Assembly (NCBI RefSeq): GCF_008933155.1
Contig: NZ_WBVP01000014.1
Coordinates: 36,551 to 100,550, forward strand
DNA: 64,000 bases
Reading direction: 5' to 3'
Source: Aliivibrio finisterrensis
GTDB taxonomy: Bacteria; Pseudomonadota; Gammaproteobacteria; Enterobacterales; Vibrionaceae
The notes under the pieces were generated by a model. That model saw only the letters and a list, made by a program, of their open reading frames with translations. It made no database searches and was not told the origin of the DNA. The translations under genes were made by a program, and so were the position numbers. Position 1 is the first letter of the stretch, and every line of letters starts with the position of its first letter. Below are positions 18,371-29,068 of the stretch, piece after piece.

Positions 18371-20227
18371 TTACTGCTCTAATAATGGATAGCTGATATC
18401 AGAGTTAGCTTTTAAGGTATCTAATGTTGCCGTTAAATCTTGCTGAGTTTGAGTTCTTAGTAAACGTGTCGCTACTTGCTCAATCATCGCATCATTACCC
18501 AACTCTAATACACCATCCAACGCAACAATGACATGATTATCTTGACGATCCATGACTTGCGCATAGGTTGATGTGCCTTGCTCAGGTTTCTGCAAACGAT
18601 ATACGTCATTTGCTAATTCATCCGCACGAGTGATCATTCTTGCTTCAGTGAAATTTAATTCATTATCAGCTAAGTAATTTGTTTCACCCTTATTAAGAGC
18701 AGCAATCACACCTTGAGCAAGCTCTAATGCTTTTTGTTCACCTTTTGATTGTGATAAACGAGCTACAACGTTTTGTTTCACATCTTCTAAAGGCAAGACG
18801 GCTTCATCACGGACGTCCTCAACTCGAACAACAATAATATGTTCAGGTGAAATTTCAATCACATCAGAGTTCAGACCATCTTCTTTCACTTCAGCACTGT
18901 AGATTGCTTGCAAAACCGCTTGGCTTGATAAGGCTTCTGGTGCATCAACCTGAGAGAAGAAATCAGTTGTTATAATTTTCACATTTACCGCTTCAGCAGC
19001 ATCATCTAAAGAATCCGGTGATTCAAATGCCTTCTCTGCTAGCTCTGTTTGTAAGCTATAGAATGCATCTGCTGCATGCTCATCAACAAGGAAAGCTTTG
19101 ATTTCAGCACTTACTTCTGCCAGAGGTTTTGTTGTTGGCTTTTCAACACCAGTCAATTGAATAATGTGATAACCAAATGCAGATTTAACCACGCCAGAGT
19201 GGTCACCAACATTAACTAATTGGAAAGCGGCATCTTCAAATTCAGGATCGATAACACCACGTTCAATCCAACCTAAAGAACCACCTTCTTTTGCTGTCGG
19301 GATATCTTGAGATGCATCTTTAGCAACAGCCGCAAAATCTTCACCCGCATCTAAACGAGCAAGAACCGCTTCAGCATCTGCTTCATCACCGTTAATTAGA
19401 ATGTGGCTAACTTCACGTTTCTCTTGCGTAGAATACTTATCTTGATTTGCTTGATAATACTCTTTAACTTCATCATCAGAAATTGGAGCTTGAGCTTTTA
19501 GTGAAGCGCCAGATAATTCAATGTAAGCAACTTTAACTTGCTCTGGTCGAACAAATTGTTGTTGATTAGCATTATAAAATTCTTTAACTTCCTCTTCTGA
19601 TACCGCTGCTTTTTGAGCAAATTCAGCCGTATTCAAAGTAATCGTTCTGATTTCACGCTGTTGAGTTTCTAATGCATTTTGCGCATTAACTTCACTTGGC
19701 AACGTAAACTCTGTTGACTCTAAAGCTAACATTAGTTGATTACGGACTAAGTCTTGGCGTAAATATTCTGCAAAACTATCAGAGCTAAAACCTGCACGAC
19801 GAAGTGCTATGTTATAAATCTCTTCATCAAACTTGCCGTCTTTTTGAAATTGAGGCATTGAAAGGATCGCTTGACGAATTTGTTCATCACTAACACGTAA
19901 ACCTAGATCTTGAGCTTGGTTATCTAGTAATGCATCATTAACCATGCGGTCTAATACTGATTTACGGAATTGTTCAACATAAGCAGGATCACCTAGCAGA
20001 GCTGAGAAGTAGTCACCCAACTGTGATTGCATACGGTTACGCTCATTTTGATAAACTTGTTCAAACTCGTTTCGAGTAATTTCTCGTTCACCAACCTTTG
20101 CTGCTATTGGTTGGCTGCCACCGACTAAATAACTACCTACACCTGCAAATACAAATGAGAAAATAATTAGACCGAGAATGATCTTAACTGCAAGGCCTGT
20201 TGAACCTTCGCGAATTCGATCCATCAT
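18371..20227 (-). CDS. ppiD: Periplasmic folding chaperone PpiD
   Basis: Inner-membrane-anchored periplasmic chaperone that associates with the SecYEG exit. 618 aa (E. coli 623). An N-terminal cytoplasmic stub MMDRIREG leads to one membrane span (about residues 15-35, LGLIIFSFVFAGVGSYLVG), then SurA-like helical regions and a parvulin domain (about residues 265-360, KREVSHILING, GGSLGWIERGVIDPEFEDAAF, SAFGYHIIQL). Parvulin activity in E. coli PpiD is negligible, so a chaperone role is more likely than isomerase activity. Sits after hupB, as in enterobacteria. Confidence 0.96.
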   Translation of the reverse strand: MMDRIREGSTGLAVKIILGLIIFSFVFAGVGSYLVGGSQPIAAKVGEREITRNEFEQVYQNERNRMQSQLGDYFSALLGDPAYVEQFRKSVLDRMVNDALLDNQAQDLGLRVSDEQIRQAILSMPQFQKDGKFDEEIYNIALRRAGFSSDSFAEYLRQDLVRNQLMLALESTEFTLPSEVNAQNALETQQREIRTITLNTAEFAQKAAVSEEEVKEFYNANQQQFVRPEQVKVAYIELSGASLKAQAPISDDEVKEYYQANQDKYSTQEKREVSHILINGDEADAEAVLARLDAGEDFAAVAKDASQDIPTAKEGGSLGWIERGVIDPEFEDAAFQLVNVGDHSGVVKSAFGYHIIQLTGVEKPTTKPLAEVSAEIKAFLVDEHAADAFYSLQTELAEKAFESPDSLDDAAEAVNVKIITTDFFSQVDAPEALSSQAVLQAIYSAEVKEDGLNSDVIEISPEHIIVVRVEDVRDEAVLPLEDVKQNVVARLSQSKGEQKALELAQGVIAALNKGETNYLADNELNFTEARMITRADELANDVYRLQKPEQGTSTYAQVMDRQDNHVIVALDGVLELGNDAMIEQVATRLLRTQTQQDLTATLDTLKANSDISYPLLEQ

Positions 20228-20340
20228 AATATGTCTTAACTCCTAATCACTGAGCGGAATACTCTATTCCTAAGAAAGTGTTTCAATTTCTATTGATAGT
20301 GAAAATAAAAAATAGTTCAACAAAAGAAAAATTTAACTAT

Positions 20341-20364
20341 AAAAAAGCGCATCATTGGATGCGC
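20341..20364 (-). terminator. Terminator of hupB
   Basis: Stem GCGCATC / GATGCGC with 4-nt loop, followed on the minus strand by six T. A second imperfect hairpin (AGTCTA...TAGACT, 20380-20413) lies between it and the hupB stop. Confidence 0.85.
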
Positions 20365-20430
20365 CTATGACTCTATCTCTAGTCTACTAGCGTTACGCTA
20401 GCTTGTGTAGACTTTTATCTTTTTTTTCGA

Positions 20431-20703
20431 TTAGTTACACGCATCTTTCAATGCTTTACCCGCTTTAAATGCAGGTACTTTTGCAGCAGAAATCTCAATT
20501 GCTTCGCCAGTTTTAGGGTTACGGCCTGTACGCGCTGCACGCTCACGAACAAGAAACGAACCAAAGCCAACAAGCGTTACTTGCTCGCCACTTTTTAGTG
20601 TCTCTGTTACTGTTTCAACTAAAGCGTCTAAAGCGCGACCAGCCGCAGCTTTTGAGATGTCAGCATTATCAGCAATTTGATCTACTAATTGAGATTTATT
20701 CAC
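20431..20703 (-). CDS. hupB: DNA-binding protein HU-beta
   Basis: Nucleoid-associated HU subunit that bends DNA without sequence specificity. 90 aa, as in E. coli, from a GTG at 20703: [32 protein letters not shown] start, the beta-arm with [14 protein letters not shown] and the C-terminal [10 protein letters not shown]. The ribosome binding site AGGGG about 7 bases before the GTG decides this start; the longer ATG reading (8 extra residues) translates the ribosome binding site itself. Lies between lon and ppiD, the order found in enterobacteria. Confidence 0.97.
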   Translation of the reverse strand: MNKSQLVDQIADNADISKAAAGRALDALVETVTETLKSGEQVTLVGFGSFLVRERAARTGRNPKTGEAIEISAAKVPAFKAGKALKDACN

Positions 20704-20817
20704 GGTATTCCCCTTTAAATTATTCATTCAATGATTAATGAACGAGTCCATATTTAGATATTTGATGAGTGAATTAATCTTCACACAATTAGGCTTAACT
20801 TAGCGATATCAATATAA

Positions 20818-20844
20818 GCTGACAAGTCATTTCGGCTCGTCAGC
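20818..20844 (-). terminator. Probable terminator of lon
   Basis: Stem GCTGACGAG / CTTGTCAGC (minus strand; one G-T wobble, 9-nt loop), 33 bases past the lon stop. The T-run is poor (TTATATT). Confidence 0.55.
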
Positions 20845-20876
20845 CCTGTTATATCAACGTTTTTTGCTGCACATCA

Positions 20877-23228
20877 CTATTTAGATGCTTCAACACTAAA
20901 ACCTTGAGGATCATTTTTAAGCGCCAAGGTTAATACTTCATCAATCCACTTAACTGGATGCACAGAAAGATCAGCAATTACATTTGCTGGAATTTCTTCT
21001 AAATCACGTGCATTATCCTTTGGAATAATGACAGTTTTAATACCACCACGATGTGCTGCAAGCAATTTTTCTTTCAAGCCACCAATCGGCAGTACTTCGC
21101 CACGTAGGGTAATTTCACCTGTCATTGCAACATCAGAACGAACCGGATTACCTGTTAGGCTTGAAACGAGAGCAGTACACATGCCAATACCAGCACTTGG
21201 ACCATCTTTTGGTGTAGCACCTTCAGGCACATGAACATGGATATCACGTTTCTCGTAGAAATCAGGATTAATACCTAGTTTTTCAGCACGAGTTCGTACT
21301 ACTGTCATTGCTGCTTGGATAGACTCTTTCATTACATCGCCAAGTGAACCTGTGTAAGTTAACTTGCCTTTGCCAATCATAGATTCTGCTTCAATTGTCA
21401 GTAAATCACCGCCAACTTCAGTCCATGCTAAACCAACGACTTGACCGATACGATCTTCATCATCCGCTTTGCCATAATCACAACGTTGAACACCTAAGAA
21501 ATCTTTTAAATTCTCTTGATTTATTGTGACTTTCTTAATGGTTTTATCCAATAAGATTTGTTTTACCGCTTTACGGCAAAGTTTAGAAATTTCACGCTCT
21601 AAACTACGCACACCAGCTTCACGAGTGTAGTAACGGATGATACCCATAATGGCTGAATCATCAATTTCAATCTCATTTGCTTTTAAGCCATTACGTTTAA
21701 TTTGTTTATCCAACAAATGGCTTTTGGCAATGTTTAGCTTTTCATCTTCGGTATAACCCGACAGACGAATTACTTCCATACGATCCAATAATGGACCAGG
21801 AATATTCATTGAGTTAGACGTTGCTACAAACATAACATCGGATAAATCGTAATCCACTTCTAAATAGTGATCGCTAAATGCACTGTTTTGTTCTGGATCA
21901 AGTACTTCTAGTAATGCTGATGCAGGATCACCACGCATATCAGATGACATCTTATCGATTTCATCCAATAGGAAAAGTGGGTTCTTTACTTCAACTTTAG
22001 AAAGTTTTTGGATTAGTTTACCTGGTAATGAACCAATGTAAGTACGACGGTGACCACGAATTTCGGCTTCATCGCGAACACCACCTAAAGCCATACGTGT
22101 ATATTTACGGCCAGTCGCTTTAGCAATAGATTGACCAAGTGACGTTTTACCAACACCAGGAGGGCCAACTAAACATAAGATTGGACCTTTAAGTTTCGTT
22201 ACTCGGTTTTGTACTGCTAAATATTCAAGAATACGTTCTTTAACACGCTCTAAACCATAATGGTCTGCGTTTAAGATTTCTTCTGCTTTCGCTAAATCTT
22301 TTTTCACTTTTGAGCGTTTAAACCAAGGCACGCCAACCATACAATCGATGTAGCTGCGAACCACGGTTGCTTCAGCAGACATTGGAGACATCATCTTCAA
22401 TTTTTGAAGCTCTTGTTCTGCTTTTTCTTGAGCTTCTTTTGGCATTTTAGCATCTACAATTTTTTGTTGTAGAGCTTCAAATTCATCAGGAGCATCATCC
22501 AAATCACCAAGTTCTTTTTGAATTGCTTTCATTTGCTCATTCAAATAGTACTCGCGTTGGCTTTTTTCCATCTGCTTTTTAACACGACCACGGATACGTT
22601 TTTCAATTTGTAATAAATCGATTTCCGATTCCATCATGCTCATTAAAAACTCTAAGCGAGCGATAACATCAGTAAGCTCTAACACTTCCTGCTTATCAAC
22701 TAATTTTAGTGGCATATGAGCGGCAATCGTATCAGCAAGACGCGCTGCATCTTCAATCCCATTAAGCGAAGTTAATACTTCAGGTGGGATTTTTTTGTTT
22801 AATTTGATAAAGCCTTCAAATTGATTAATTGCAGATCGCATAATCACTTCTTGCTCGGCGTCATCAATAATTGGAGTCAGCAAAAACTCAGCATCTGCTG
22901 TAAAGAAATCAGCCTCTAAAAACTGATGAATTTTTGCACGTTGTTGACCTTCAACTAATACTTTTACTGTGCCATCAGGCAATTTTAATAATTGTAATAT
23001 TGTCGCAATTGTACCAACACCGTGTAAATCATCTAATTGTGGCTCTTCTTTAGCTGCTTCTTTTTGTGCCACAAGTAGAACTTGTTTATTCTGCTCCATT
23101 GCCGCTTCTAGACAACGAATCGATTTTTCACGGCCCACAAACAGTGGAATTACCATATGCGGATACACCACTACATCACGTAATGGTAGAACTGGTATCT
23201 CAATGCGCTCGGAACGCTCCAGGTTCAT
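20877..23228 (-). CDS. lon: ATP-dependent protease Lon
   Basis: AAA+ serine protease degrading misfolded and short-lived regulatory proteins. 783 aa (E. coli 784) from the ATG at 23228. An upstream ATG adds seven residues absent from the family. Domains: N-terminal substrate domain (to about 300), AAA+ module with GPPGVGKTSL and LFLLDEIDKM, and C-terminal protease domain with catalytic Ser in PKDGPSAG and Lys in GGLKEKLLAAHRGG. In vibrios Lon also affects motility, biofilm and luminescence. A sigma-32-like promoter precedes it. Confidence 0.98.
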   Translation of the reverse strand: MNLERSERIEIPVLPLRDVVVYPHMVIPLFVGREKSIRCLEAAMEQNKQVLLVAQKEAAKEEPQLDDLHGVGTIATILQLLKLPDGTVKVLVEGQQRAKIHQFLEADFFTADAEFLLTPIIDDAEQEVIMRSAINQFEGFIKLNKKIPPEVLTSLNGIEDAARLADTIAAHMPLKLVDKQEVLELTDVIARLEFLMSMMESEIDLLQIEKRIRGRVKKQMEKSQREYYLNEQMKAIQKELGDLDDAPDEFEALQQKIVDAKMPKEAQEKAEQELQKLKMMSPMSAEATVVRSYIDCMVGVPWFKRSKVKKDLAKAEEILNADHYGLERVKERILEYLAVQNRVTKLKGPILCLVGPPGVGKTSLGQSIAKATGRKYTRMALGGVRDEAEIRGHRRTYIGSLPGKLIQKLSKVEVKNPLFLLDEIDKMSSDMRGDPASALLEVLDPEQNSAFSDHYLEVDYDLSDVMFVATSNSMNIPGPLLDRMEVIRLSGYTEDEKLNIAKSHLLDKQIKRNGLKANEIEIDDSAIMGIIRYYTREAGVRSLEREISKLCRKAVKQILLDKTIKKVTINQENLKDFLGVQRCDYGKADDEDRIGQVVGLAWTEVGGDLLTIEAESMIGKGKLTYTGSLGDVMKESIQAAMTVVRTRAEKLGINPDFYEKRDIHVHVPEGATPKDGPSAGIGMCTALVSSLTGNPVRSDVAMTGEITLRGEVLPIGGLKEKLLAAHRGGIKTVIIPKDNARDLEEIPANVIADLSVHPVKWIDEVLTLALKNDPQGFSVEASK

Positions 23229-23263
23229 ATTCTTCTCTCTTTCCGTCAATATCTATAGAAATA

Positions 23264-23291
23264 ATATGGGGGCAAGTCGCTAAGAATCAAC
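23264..23291 (-). promoter_or_regulatory. Candidate sigma-32 heat-shock promoter of lon
   Basis: On the minus strand, CCCCATAT (23264-23271) is a perfect heat-shock -10, and GTTGATT 13 bases upstream is a partial match to CTTGAAA. E. coli lon has a CCCCATAT-type element too. It lies 36 bases before the start codon. Confidence 0.6.
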
Positions 23292-23310
23292 ATTATTTTC
23301 AATTAAAAAT

Positions 23311-23338
23311 AAAAAAGGAGGCCAATGCCTCCTTTTTG
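23311..23338. terminator. Terminator of clpX
   Basis: Eleven-bp stem AAAAAGGAGGC / GCCTCCTTTTT, loop CAAT, U-rich on both strands, between clpX and lon. Confidence 0.9.
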
Positions 23339-23359
23339 TCTATTTATTAGCTAAATACG

Positions 23360-24646
23360 CTATTCTGCAGATATTGCTTTTGATTCTGTATTTTCAAACA
23401 TTAATAGCGGTTCTGATTCGCCATTAATTACAGATTCATCGATAACTACCTTAGAAACGCCTTCTTTTGACGGCAATTCATACATAGTATCCAATAATAC
23501 TGCTTCCAAGATTGAACGAAGACCACGAGCACCTGTTTTACGATCCATTGCTTTTTTCGCAATCGCTTTTAATGCGTCTTCACGGAATTCAAGTTCTGCG
23601 CCTTCTAAATCAAATAATGCACCATATTGCTTAGTTAATGCATTTTTAGGTTGGCTTAGTATTTGAACTAAAGCTTCTTCATCTAGCTCAGTCAGAGTTG
23701 TAGTTACTGGTAAACGACCAATAAATTCAGGGATCAGACCAAATTTAACAAGATCTTCTGGTTCAATTTGCTTAAATAGATCACCGATGGTTGCTTTATC
23801 ATCTTTTGAACGAACTTCAGCAGCAAAGCCAATGCCCGTACCAGTAGCAACACGTTGCTCAATCACTTTATCTAAGCCAGCAAATGCACCACCACAGATA
23901 AACAAGATCTTAGAAGTATCTACTTGTAAAAACTCTTGCTGTGGATGCTTTCGGCCACCTTGAGGTGGTACTGACGCAATAGTACCTTCAATCAATTTCA
24001 ATAGTGCTTGCTGAACACCTTCACCAGATACATCTCGTGTAATTGATGGGTTTTCAGACTTACGAGAAATTTTGTCAATTTCATCGATATATACAATGCC
24101 ACGCTCTGCTTTTGCAGGGTCGTAATCGCATTTTTGTAGTAGCTTTTGAATGATGTTTTCAACATCTTCACCTACATAACCCGCTTCTGTTAATGTGGTT
24201 GCATCCGCCATTGTAAACGGTACATCCAAGAAACGCGCTAGAGTCTCAGCAAGCAGTGTTTTACCACTACCTGTTGGTCCGATAAGAAGGATATTACTTT
24301 TACCAAGCTCTACGCCATCTTTTGTAGTGTCGCCATTACGTAAACGCTTGTAGTGATTATATACGGCAACCGCTAGTACTTTTTTCGCATGCTCTTGACC
24401 AATAACATAGTCATCTAAATGCGCACGAATATTTTGCGGTGTCGGTAATGCTTCACTACTCTCTTTTGGAGACAGAGTATTATCTTTTAGCTCTTCGCGA
24501 ATAATGTCGTTACATAAATCAACGCACTCATCACAAACATAAACAGAAGGACCTGCAATTAGTTTACGAACTTCATGCTGGCTTTTTCCGCAAAAAGAGC
24601 AATATAGTAACTTTCCACTATTTTCGTCTTTACGCTTGTCTGTCAT
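23360..24646 (-). CDS. clpX: ClpX, ATPase and specificity subunit of ClpXP
   Basis: AAA+ unfoldase that feeds substrates (ssrA-tagged and regulatory proteins) into ClpP. 428 aa. N-terminal C4 zinc-binding domain (Cys16 and Cys19 in YCSFCGKS, second pair in VCDECVDLC), Walker [13 protein letters not shown], Walker [11 protein letters not shown], sensor-2 region [10 protein letters not shown]. An IGF-type loop for ClpP docking is seen at [19 protein letters not shown] context. Lies 86 bases after clpP on the same strand, with a hairpin in the gap; forms the usual clpP-clpX operon. Confidence 0.98.
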   Translation of the reverse strand: MTDKRKDENSGKLLYCSFCGKSQHEVRKLIAGPSVYVCDECVDLCNDIIREELKDNTLSPKESSEALPTPQNIRAHLDDYVIGQEHAKKVLAVAVYNHYKRLRNGDTTKDGVELGKSNILLIGPTGSGKTLLAETLARFLDVPFTMADATTLTEAGYVGEDVENIIQKLLQKCDYDPAKAERGIVYIDEIDKISRKSENPSITRDVSGEGVQQALLKLIEGTIASVPPQGGRKHPQQEFLQVDTSKILFICGGAFAGLDKVIEQRVATGTGIGFAAEVRSKDDKATIGDLFKQIEPEDLVKFGLIPEFIGRLPVTTTLTELDEEALVQILSQPKNALTKQYGALFDLEGAELEFREDALKAIAKKAMDRKTGARGLRSILEAVLLDTMYELPSKEGVSKVVIDESVINGESEPLLMFENTESKAISAE

Positions 24647-24677
24647 TTGCTAACCTCTTAAACGTTGCCTTTATGCT

Positions 24678-24697
24678 GTAAGTTTATACTAACTTAC
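24678..24697 (-). other. Hairpin in the clpP-clpX intergenic region
   Basis: GTAAGTT / AACTTAC, 7 bp perfect with a 6-nt loop, in the short clpP-clpX gap. There is no T-run, so it is more likely an RNA-stability or processing element than a terminator. Confidence 0.45.
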
Positions 24698-24732
24698 CTT
24701 CTTTGCTGTAAACGTTACTGCTTTTTTATTAA

Positions 24733-25356
24733 TTAGTCACGCTTATTTAACACAGCATCTACAAGACCGTATTTCACTGCATCATCTGCTGCCATGAAAT
24801 TATCACGATCTGTATCTTTTTCGATCACTTCTAAAGGCTGACCTGTATGCTCTGCAAGCAATGTATTCAACTTCTTCTTAATCGTTAAGATTTCTTGAGC
24901 ATGAATTTGAATATCTGATGCTTGACCTTGGAAGCCGCCAAGTGGTTGGTGAATCATCACACGAGAGTTAGGCAGAACATAACGTTTGCCTGGTGCGCCA
25001 CCTGCAAGTAAGAAAGCGCCCATAGAGCATGCTTGACCCATACATACTGTACTCACATTTGGCTTAATGAACTGCATTGTGTCATAAATAGACATACCTG
25101 CAGTCACAGAACCACCTGGAGAGTTTATGTATAGGAAGATATCCTTATCTGGGTTTTCAGACTCAAGGAAAAGCAACTGAGCCACAACTAAGTTGGCCAT
25201 GTGATCTTCAACTTGACCTGTTAAAAAGATAACACGCTCTTTTAACAGACGGGAATAAATATCATACGAACGCTCACCACGTGAAGTTTGCTCAACAACC
25301 ATAGGAACAAGTGCATCCATAATAGAAGGCATTGCATTGTTTTCTTGATAGCTCAT
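24733..25356 (-). CDS. clpP: ClpP proteolytic subunit
   Basis: Serine protease forming a double heptameric ring that degrades proteins delivered by ClpX or ClpA. 207 aa, as in E. coli, including a short N-terminal propeptide. The catalytic triad is Ser111 (GQACSMGAF), His136 (MIHQPLGG) and Asp185 (KDTDRDNF), identical in position to E. coli. First gene of the clpP-clpX pair, downstream of tig; the tig-clpP hairpin at 25378-25409 may separate transcripts. Confidence 0.98.
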   Translation of the reverse strand: MSYQENNAMPSIMDALVPMVVEQTSRGERSYDIYSRLLKERVIFLTGQVEDHMANLVVAQLLFLESENPDKDIFLYINSPGGSVTAGMSIYDTMQFIKPNVSTVCMGQACSMGAFLLAGGAPGKRYVLPNSRVMIHQPLGGFQGQASDIQIHAQEILTIKKKLNTLLAEHTGQPLEVIEKDTDRDNFMAADDAVKYGLVDAVLNKRD

Positions 25357-25377
25357 AACCGTATCCCTTATAAAATA

Positions 25378-25409
25378 AATGGTCCGAATGACGCTTCATT
25401 CGGACCATT
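25378..25409 (-). terminator. Terminator or attenuator between tig and clpP
   Basis: Perfect 14-bp stem AATGGTCCGAATGA / TCATTCGGACCATT, loop of 4. The minus-strand tail is only moderately T-rich. Confidence 0.7.
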
Positions 25410-25461
25410 ATTAGCAGATCTTGTGAAACTAAGTCAACTAACTACTTAATTAAATTAAAAA

Positions 25462-26760
25462 TTAAGCAGGTTGTTGATTCATTAGTTCGTTAAAGCCAAC
25501 TTCTTTTGCAGAAACTTGTGCTTTAGCAAGGATTGCATCGATAGCTTGTTCTTCTAGAGCAACATTACGCATGTTGTTCATCATTTGCTCATTACCTTCG
25601 TAGTAAGCAACAACTTCTGTTGGATCTTCGTATGCAGAAGCCATTTCGTTGATAAGTGCTTTCACTTTCTCATCATCCGCTTTTAGCTCTTCAGTCTTGA
25701 TTACTTCACCAAGAAGAAGACCAACAACTACGCGACGTTTAGCTTGTTCTTCGAACAATTCACGTGGAAGTTCAGGAGCTGTGTCAGCGTTGCCGCCAAA
25801 ACGTTGAACTGCTTGTTGACGTAGTACTTCAACTTCTTGTTCAATAAGAGCAGAAGGAACGTCGATGTTGTTTTGCTCAACTAAACCGTTGATAGCTTGT
25901 TCTTTGATCTTGTTTTTAACAGCTTGAGCTAATTCACGCTCCATGTTCTTACGAACTTCAGCTTTAAGACCTTCAACGCCACCTTCAGCACCAAACTTAA
26001 TAACGAACTCGTCGTTTAGTTCAGGAAGTTCACGAGCTTCAACTTTAACTACAGTGATAGCAAATTGTGCCGCTTTACCTTTTAGGTTTTCTGCGTGGTA
26101 ATCTTCTGGGAAGTTAACGTCAATAGTTACTTCTTCGCCAGCTTTCTTACCTTTGATACCATCTTCAAATCCAGGGATCATACGACCTTGACCCATTTCT
26201 AGTGGGAAGTTATCAGCTTTACCGCCTTCAAACTCTTCACCATCGATAGAACCAACGAAGTTGATTGTAGCGCGAGTACCGTCTTCAGCAGCAACGTCAG
26301 CCTCAGCCCAAGTAGACTGTTGCTTACGTAGTGTTTCTAGCATTTCAGCTACGTCTTCGTCTTTAACTTCAACTTGTGGTTTTTCAACAACAACTTTGTC
26401 TAGGCCTTGAAGTGTTACTTCTGGGTAGATTTCAAATGTTGCAGTGAATACTAAATCTTGACCTTCAGCAAATTCTACTGGTGCGAATGTTGGAGCGCCA
26501 GCTGGGTTGATTTTGTCTTTAATGATCGCTTCAATGAAGTGACGTTGCATAACTTCACCCATTTTGTCGTTACGAACTGCACTACCGTACATTTTAGCAA
26601 CCATCTTCATTGGCACTTTACCTTTACGGAAGCCATCAAAGCGACGATTTTTAGCGATATTAAGAAGCTCAGCATTTACAGCGTCTTCAATGTTTGCCGC
26701 TGGTACAGTAATAGTTAGAACGCGCTCTAGGCCTTCTTTAGTTTCAACAGTAACTTGCAT
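25462..26760 (-). CDS. tig: Trigger factor
   Basis: Ribosome-bound chaperone that meets nascent chains at the exit tunnel. 432 aa, as in E. coli. N-terminal ribosome-binding domain contains the signature [10 protein letters not shown] (about residues 41-50, GFRxGKxP contact with L23). The central FKBP-like domain (about 150-245) has [15 protein letters not shown], and the C-terminal helical arms form the chaperone cradle. First gene of the tig-clpP-clpX-lon cluster. Its mRNA leader may carry two consecutive hairpins. Confidence 0.98.
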   Translation of the reverse strand: MQVTVETKEGLERVLTITVPAANIEDAVNAELLNIAKNRRFDGFRKGKVPMKMVAKMYGSAVRNDKMGEVMQRHFIEAIIKDKINPAGAPTFAPVEFAEGQDLVFTATFEIYPEVTLQGLDKVVVEKPQVEVKDEDVAEMLETLRKQQSTWAEADVAAEDGTRATINFVGSIDGEEFEGGKADNFPLEMGQGRMIPGFEDGIKGKKAGEEVTIDVNFPEDYHAENLKGKAAQFAITVVKVEARELPELNDEFVIKFGAEGGVEGLKAEVRKNMERELAQAVKNKIKEQAINGLVEQNNIDVPSALIEQEVEVLRQQAVQRFGGNADTAPELPRELFEEQAKRRVVVGLLLGEVIKTEELKADDEKVKALINEMASAYEDPTEVVAYYEGNEQMMNNMRNVALEEQAIDAILAKAQVSAKEVGFNELMNQQPA

Positions 26761-26782
26761 GTTTATATAAACCTCAAAATCG

Positions 26783-26823
26783 ACTCAGGTTCTCTGAGTT
26801 TGCGACAAAAAATACGTGTCGCA
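26783..26823 (-). other. Two tandem hairpins in the tig leader
   Basis: ACTCAG/CTGAGT (26783-26799, 5-nt loop) and TGCGACA/TGTCGCA (26801-26823, 9-nt loop) stand back to back 23 bases upstream of the tig start. The gap 26761-27111 also contains a GATACC-AATTG-GGTATC dyad (26875-26891). No believable ORF or known RNA gene is seen. Confidence 0.5.
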
Positions 26824-27111
26824 TCCTTGCGTTACAGGTCTAATAAAATAGAAACCGTAACCCCTATGATTCGTGATACCAATTGGGTATCTTCTTTTAT
26901 CTGCTTAATATGAATAATAAGTAGATCGCGTACTTTAATTAAATAAAATACGGCATTTAGCCAAGTGGCAAAATAAGACGCGATATTGTAGCGATCTGAC
27001 CCATCTATGTCGAGACTCACTACACACGTTGATAATCTTTAATAAGAAATTGGGCAATTGGTTAGTCTTTTCAACCCTTTTAACTGCTTTTTTTATTAAA
27101 AAAATTCATTT

Positions 27112-28077
27112 TTATGCTGAAATCTTACTTTTTACAATATCTGCCATCATTTCAATATGTAATTCATCATCATTTAAACATGGAATAAAGGTGTATTTTT
27201 GACCACCAGCCTCCATAAATATCTCTTTACACTCTTCTGAAAGCTCTTCTAAGGTTTCTAAGCAATCAGACGAAAATGCAGGACTAATGATATCTAATGA
27301 TTTAATTCCTTTTGGAGTAAGTTCAGTTAACATCTCTGAAGTATAAGGTTGCAACCACGCTTCTCGCCCAAAACGGGATTGATAGCTCATGCCTATTTGT
27401 TCAGATGTTAATCCTAATTCTTGAGCAAGCAATTCTGTCGTTCGTTCACAATGTTTTGCATAAATATCGCCATTATCAACAAAACGCTGTGGGATCCCAT
27501 GATACGAACATAATACATAATCACCTTTGCCCTTCTTCTCCCATGAAAGACGGATAGATTCAGCAAGGGCTTTAATATAGAGAGGGTGATCATGATAATT
27601 ATGAACAAGTGAGAAGTCGGGTAACACCGATGTGGTTTTATATTGCTTAGCAATTTGATCAAACACGGCTGCTGAGGTAGTACGAGAATATTGAGGATAC
27701 AGGGGTAAAATGACTATTTCATCACATCCTTGAGCCTCTAAACGCTCAATCCCTGATTTAATGCTTGGTTCTCCATAAGTCATACCTAGCTCAACTGGCA
27801 CATTTAAAAATGAATGCAATGCTGCTGCTTGACGTTTTGAATAGACCATTAACGGTGAACCTTCGTCCATCCAAACACTTTCATATAACTTCGCCACTTT
27901 AGGCGCTCTTATAGGTAGGATGACACCATGGAGTAATGGACACCAAAGAAAGCGATTCATATCAACAACACGCTTATCATGTAAAAATTCAGATAAAAAG
28001 GTTTTTACTGCTGATGTGGTTGGTGCGGTTGGCGTACCTAAATTAACTAATAGCACCCCTGCTTTTTTATTATTCAC
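27112..28077 (-). CDS. hemH: Ferrochelatase
   Basis: Last step of haem synthesis: inserts Fe2+ into protoporphyrin IX at the inner face of the membrane. 321 aa (E. coli 320). Seen: [14 protein letters not shown] at the N-terminus, [13 protein letters not shown], catalytic-His region [32 protein letters not shown] and [18 protein letters not shown]. Located downstream of adk on the same strand, as in enterobacteria (adk-hemH), but a terminator after adk suggests a separate promoter. Another haem gene, hemA, is at about 58 kb. Confidence 0.97.
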   Translation of the reverse strand: MNNKKAGVLLVNLGTPTAPTTSAVKTFLSEFLHDKRVVDMNRFLWCPLLHGVILPIRAPKVAKLYESVWMDEGSPLMVYSKRQAAALHSFLNVPVELGMTYGEPSIKSGIERLEAQGCDEIVILPLYPQYSRTTSAAVFDQIAKQYKTTSVLPDFSLVHNYHDHPLYIKALAESIRLSWEKKGKGDYVLCSYHGIPQRFVDNGDIYAKHCERTTELLAQELGLTSEQIGMSYQSRFGREAWLQPYTSEMLTELTPKGIKSLDIISPAFSSDCLETLEELSEECKEIFMEAGGQKYTFIPCLNDDELHIEMMADIVKSKISA

Positions 28078-28096
28078 AGTTATTATCCATTATTGT

Positions 28097-28127
28097 TTAA
28101 AAAAAAGGCGACCGATAAGGTCGCCTT
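28097..28127 (-). terminator. Terminator of adk
   Basis: Nine-bp stem AAGGCGACC / GGTCGCCTT with loop GATAA, followed on the minus strand by a long T-run. Confidence 0.92.
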
Positions 28128-28159
28128 CAATATAACAATAAATTACTGACTACGTAAGA

Positions 28160-28890
<731 letters not shown>

Positions 28891-28997
28891 TTATTTCTAA
28901 AAATAAGTCGTGAAAGATACACGGAACTGATAAAGCTATCAAGTTTGCGATGAAAAAAGCAAAAATAACCGCTAAATAGAGTCTATTTCGTAACAAT

Positions 28998-29041
28998 AAA
29001 AAAACAATGAGACCTTAGTGTAAAATGCATAGGTCTCATTG
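28998..29041 (-). terminator. Terminator of htpG
   Basis: Eleven-bp stem CAATGAGACCT / AGGTCTCATTG with a 15-nt loop, followed on the minus strand by seven T. Confidence 0.88.
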
Positions 29042-29068
29042 CGTTTATCTAGATTACGGTATTATCTA

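Noticed and set aside
20380..20413. AGTCTA...TAGACT hairpin as the main hupB terminator
   Set aside because: It lacks a following T-run on the minus strand; the neighbouring GCGCATC stem with six T is the better terminator.
26832..27020. 62-codon minus-strand ORF upstream of tig
   Set aside because: No convincing ribosome binding site, no known motif; it lies in a region better explained as promoter and leader.
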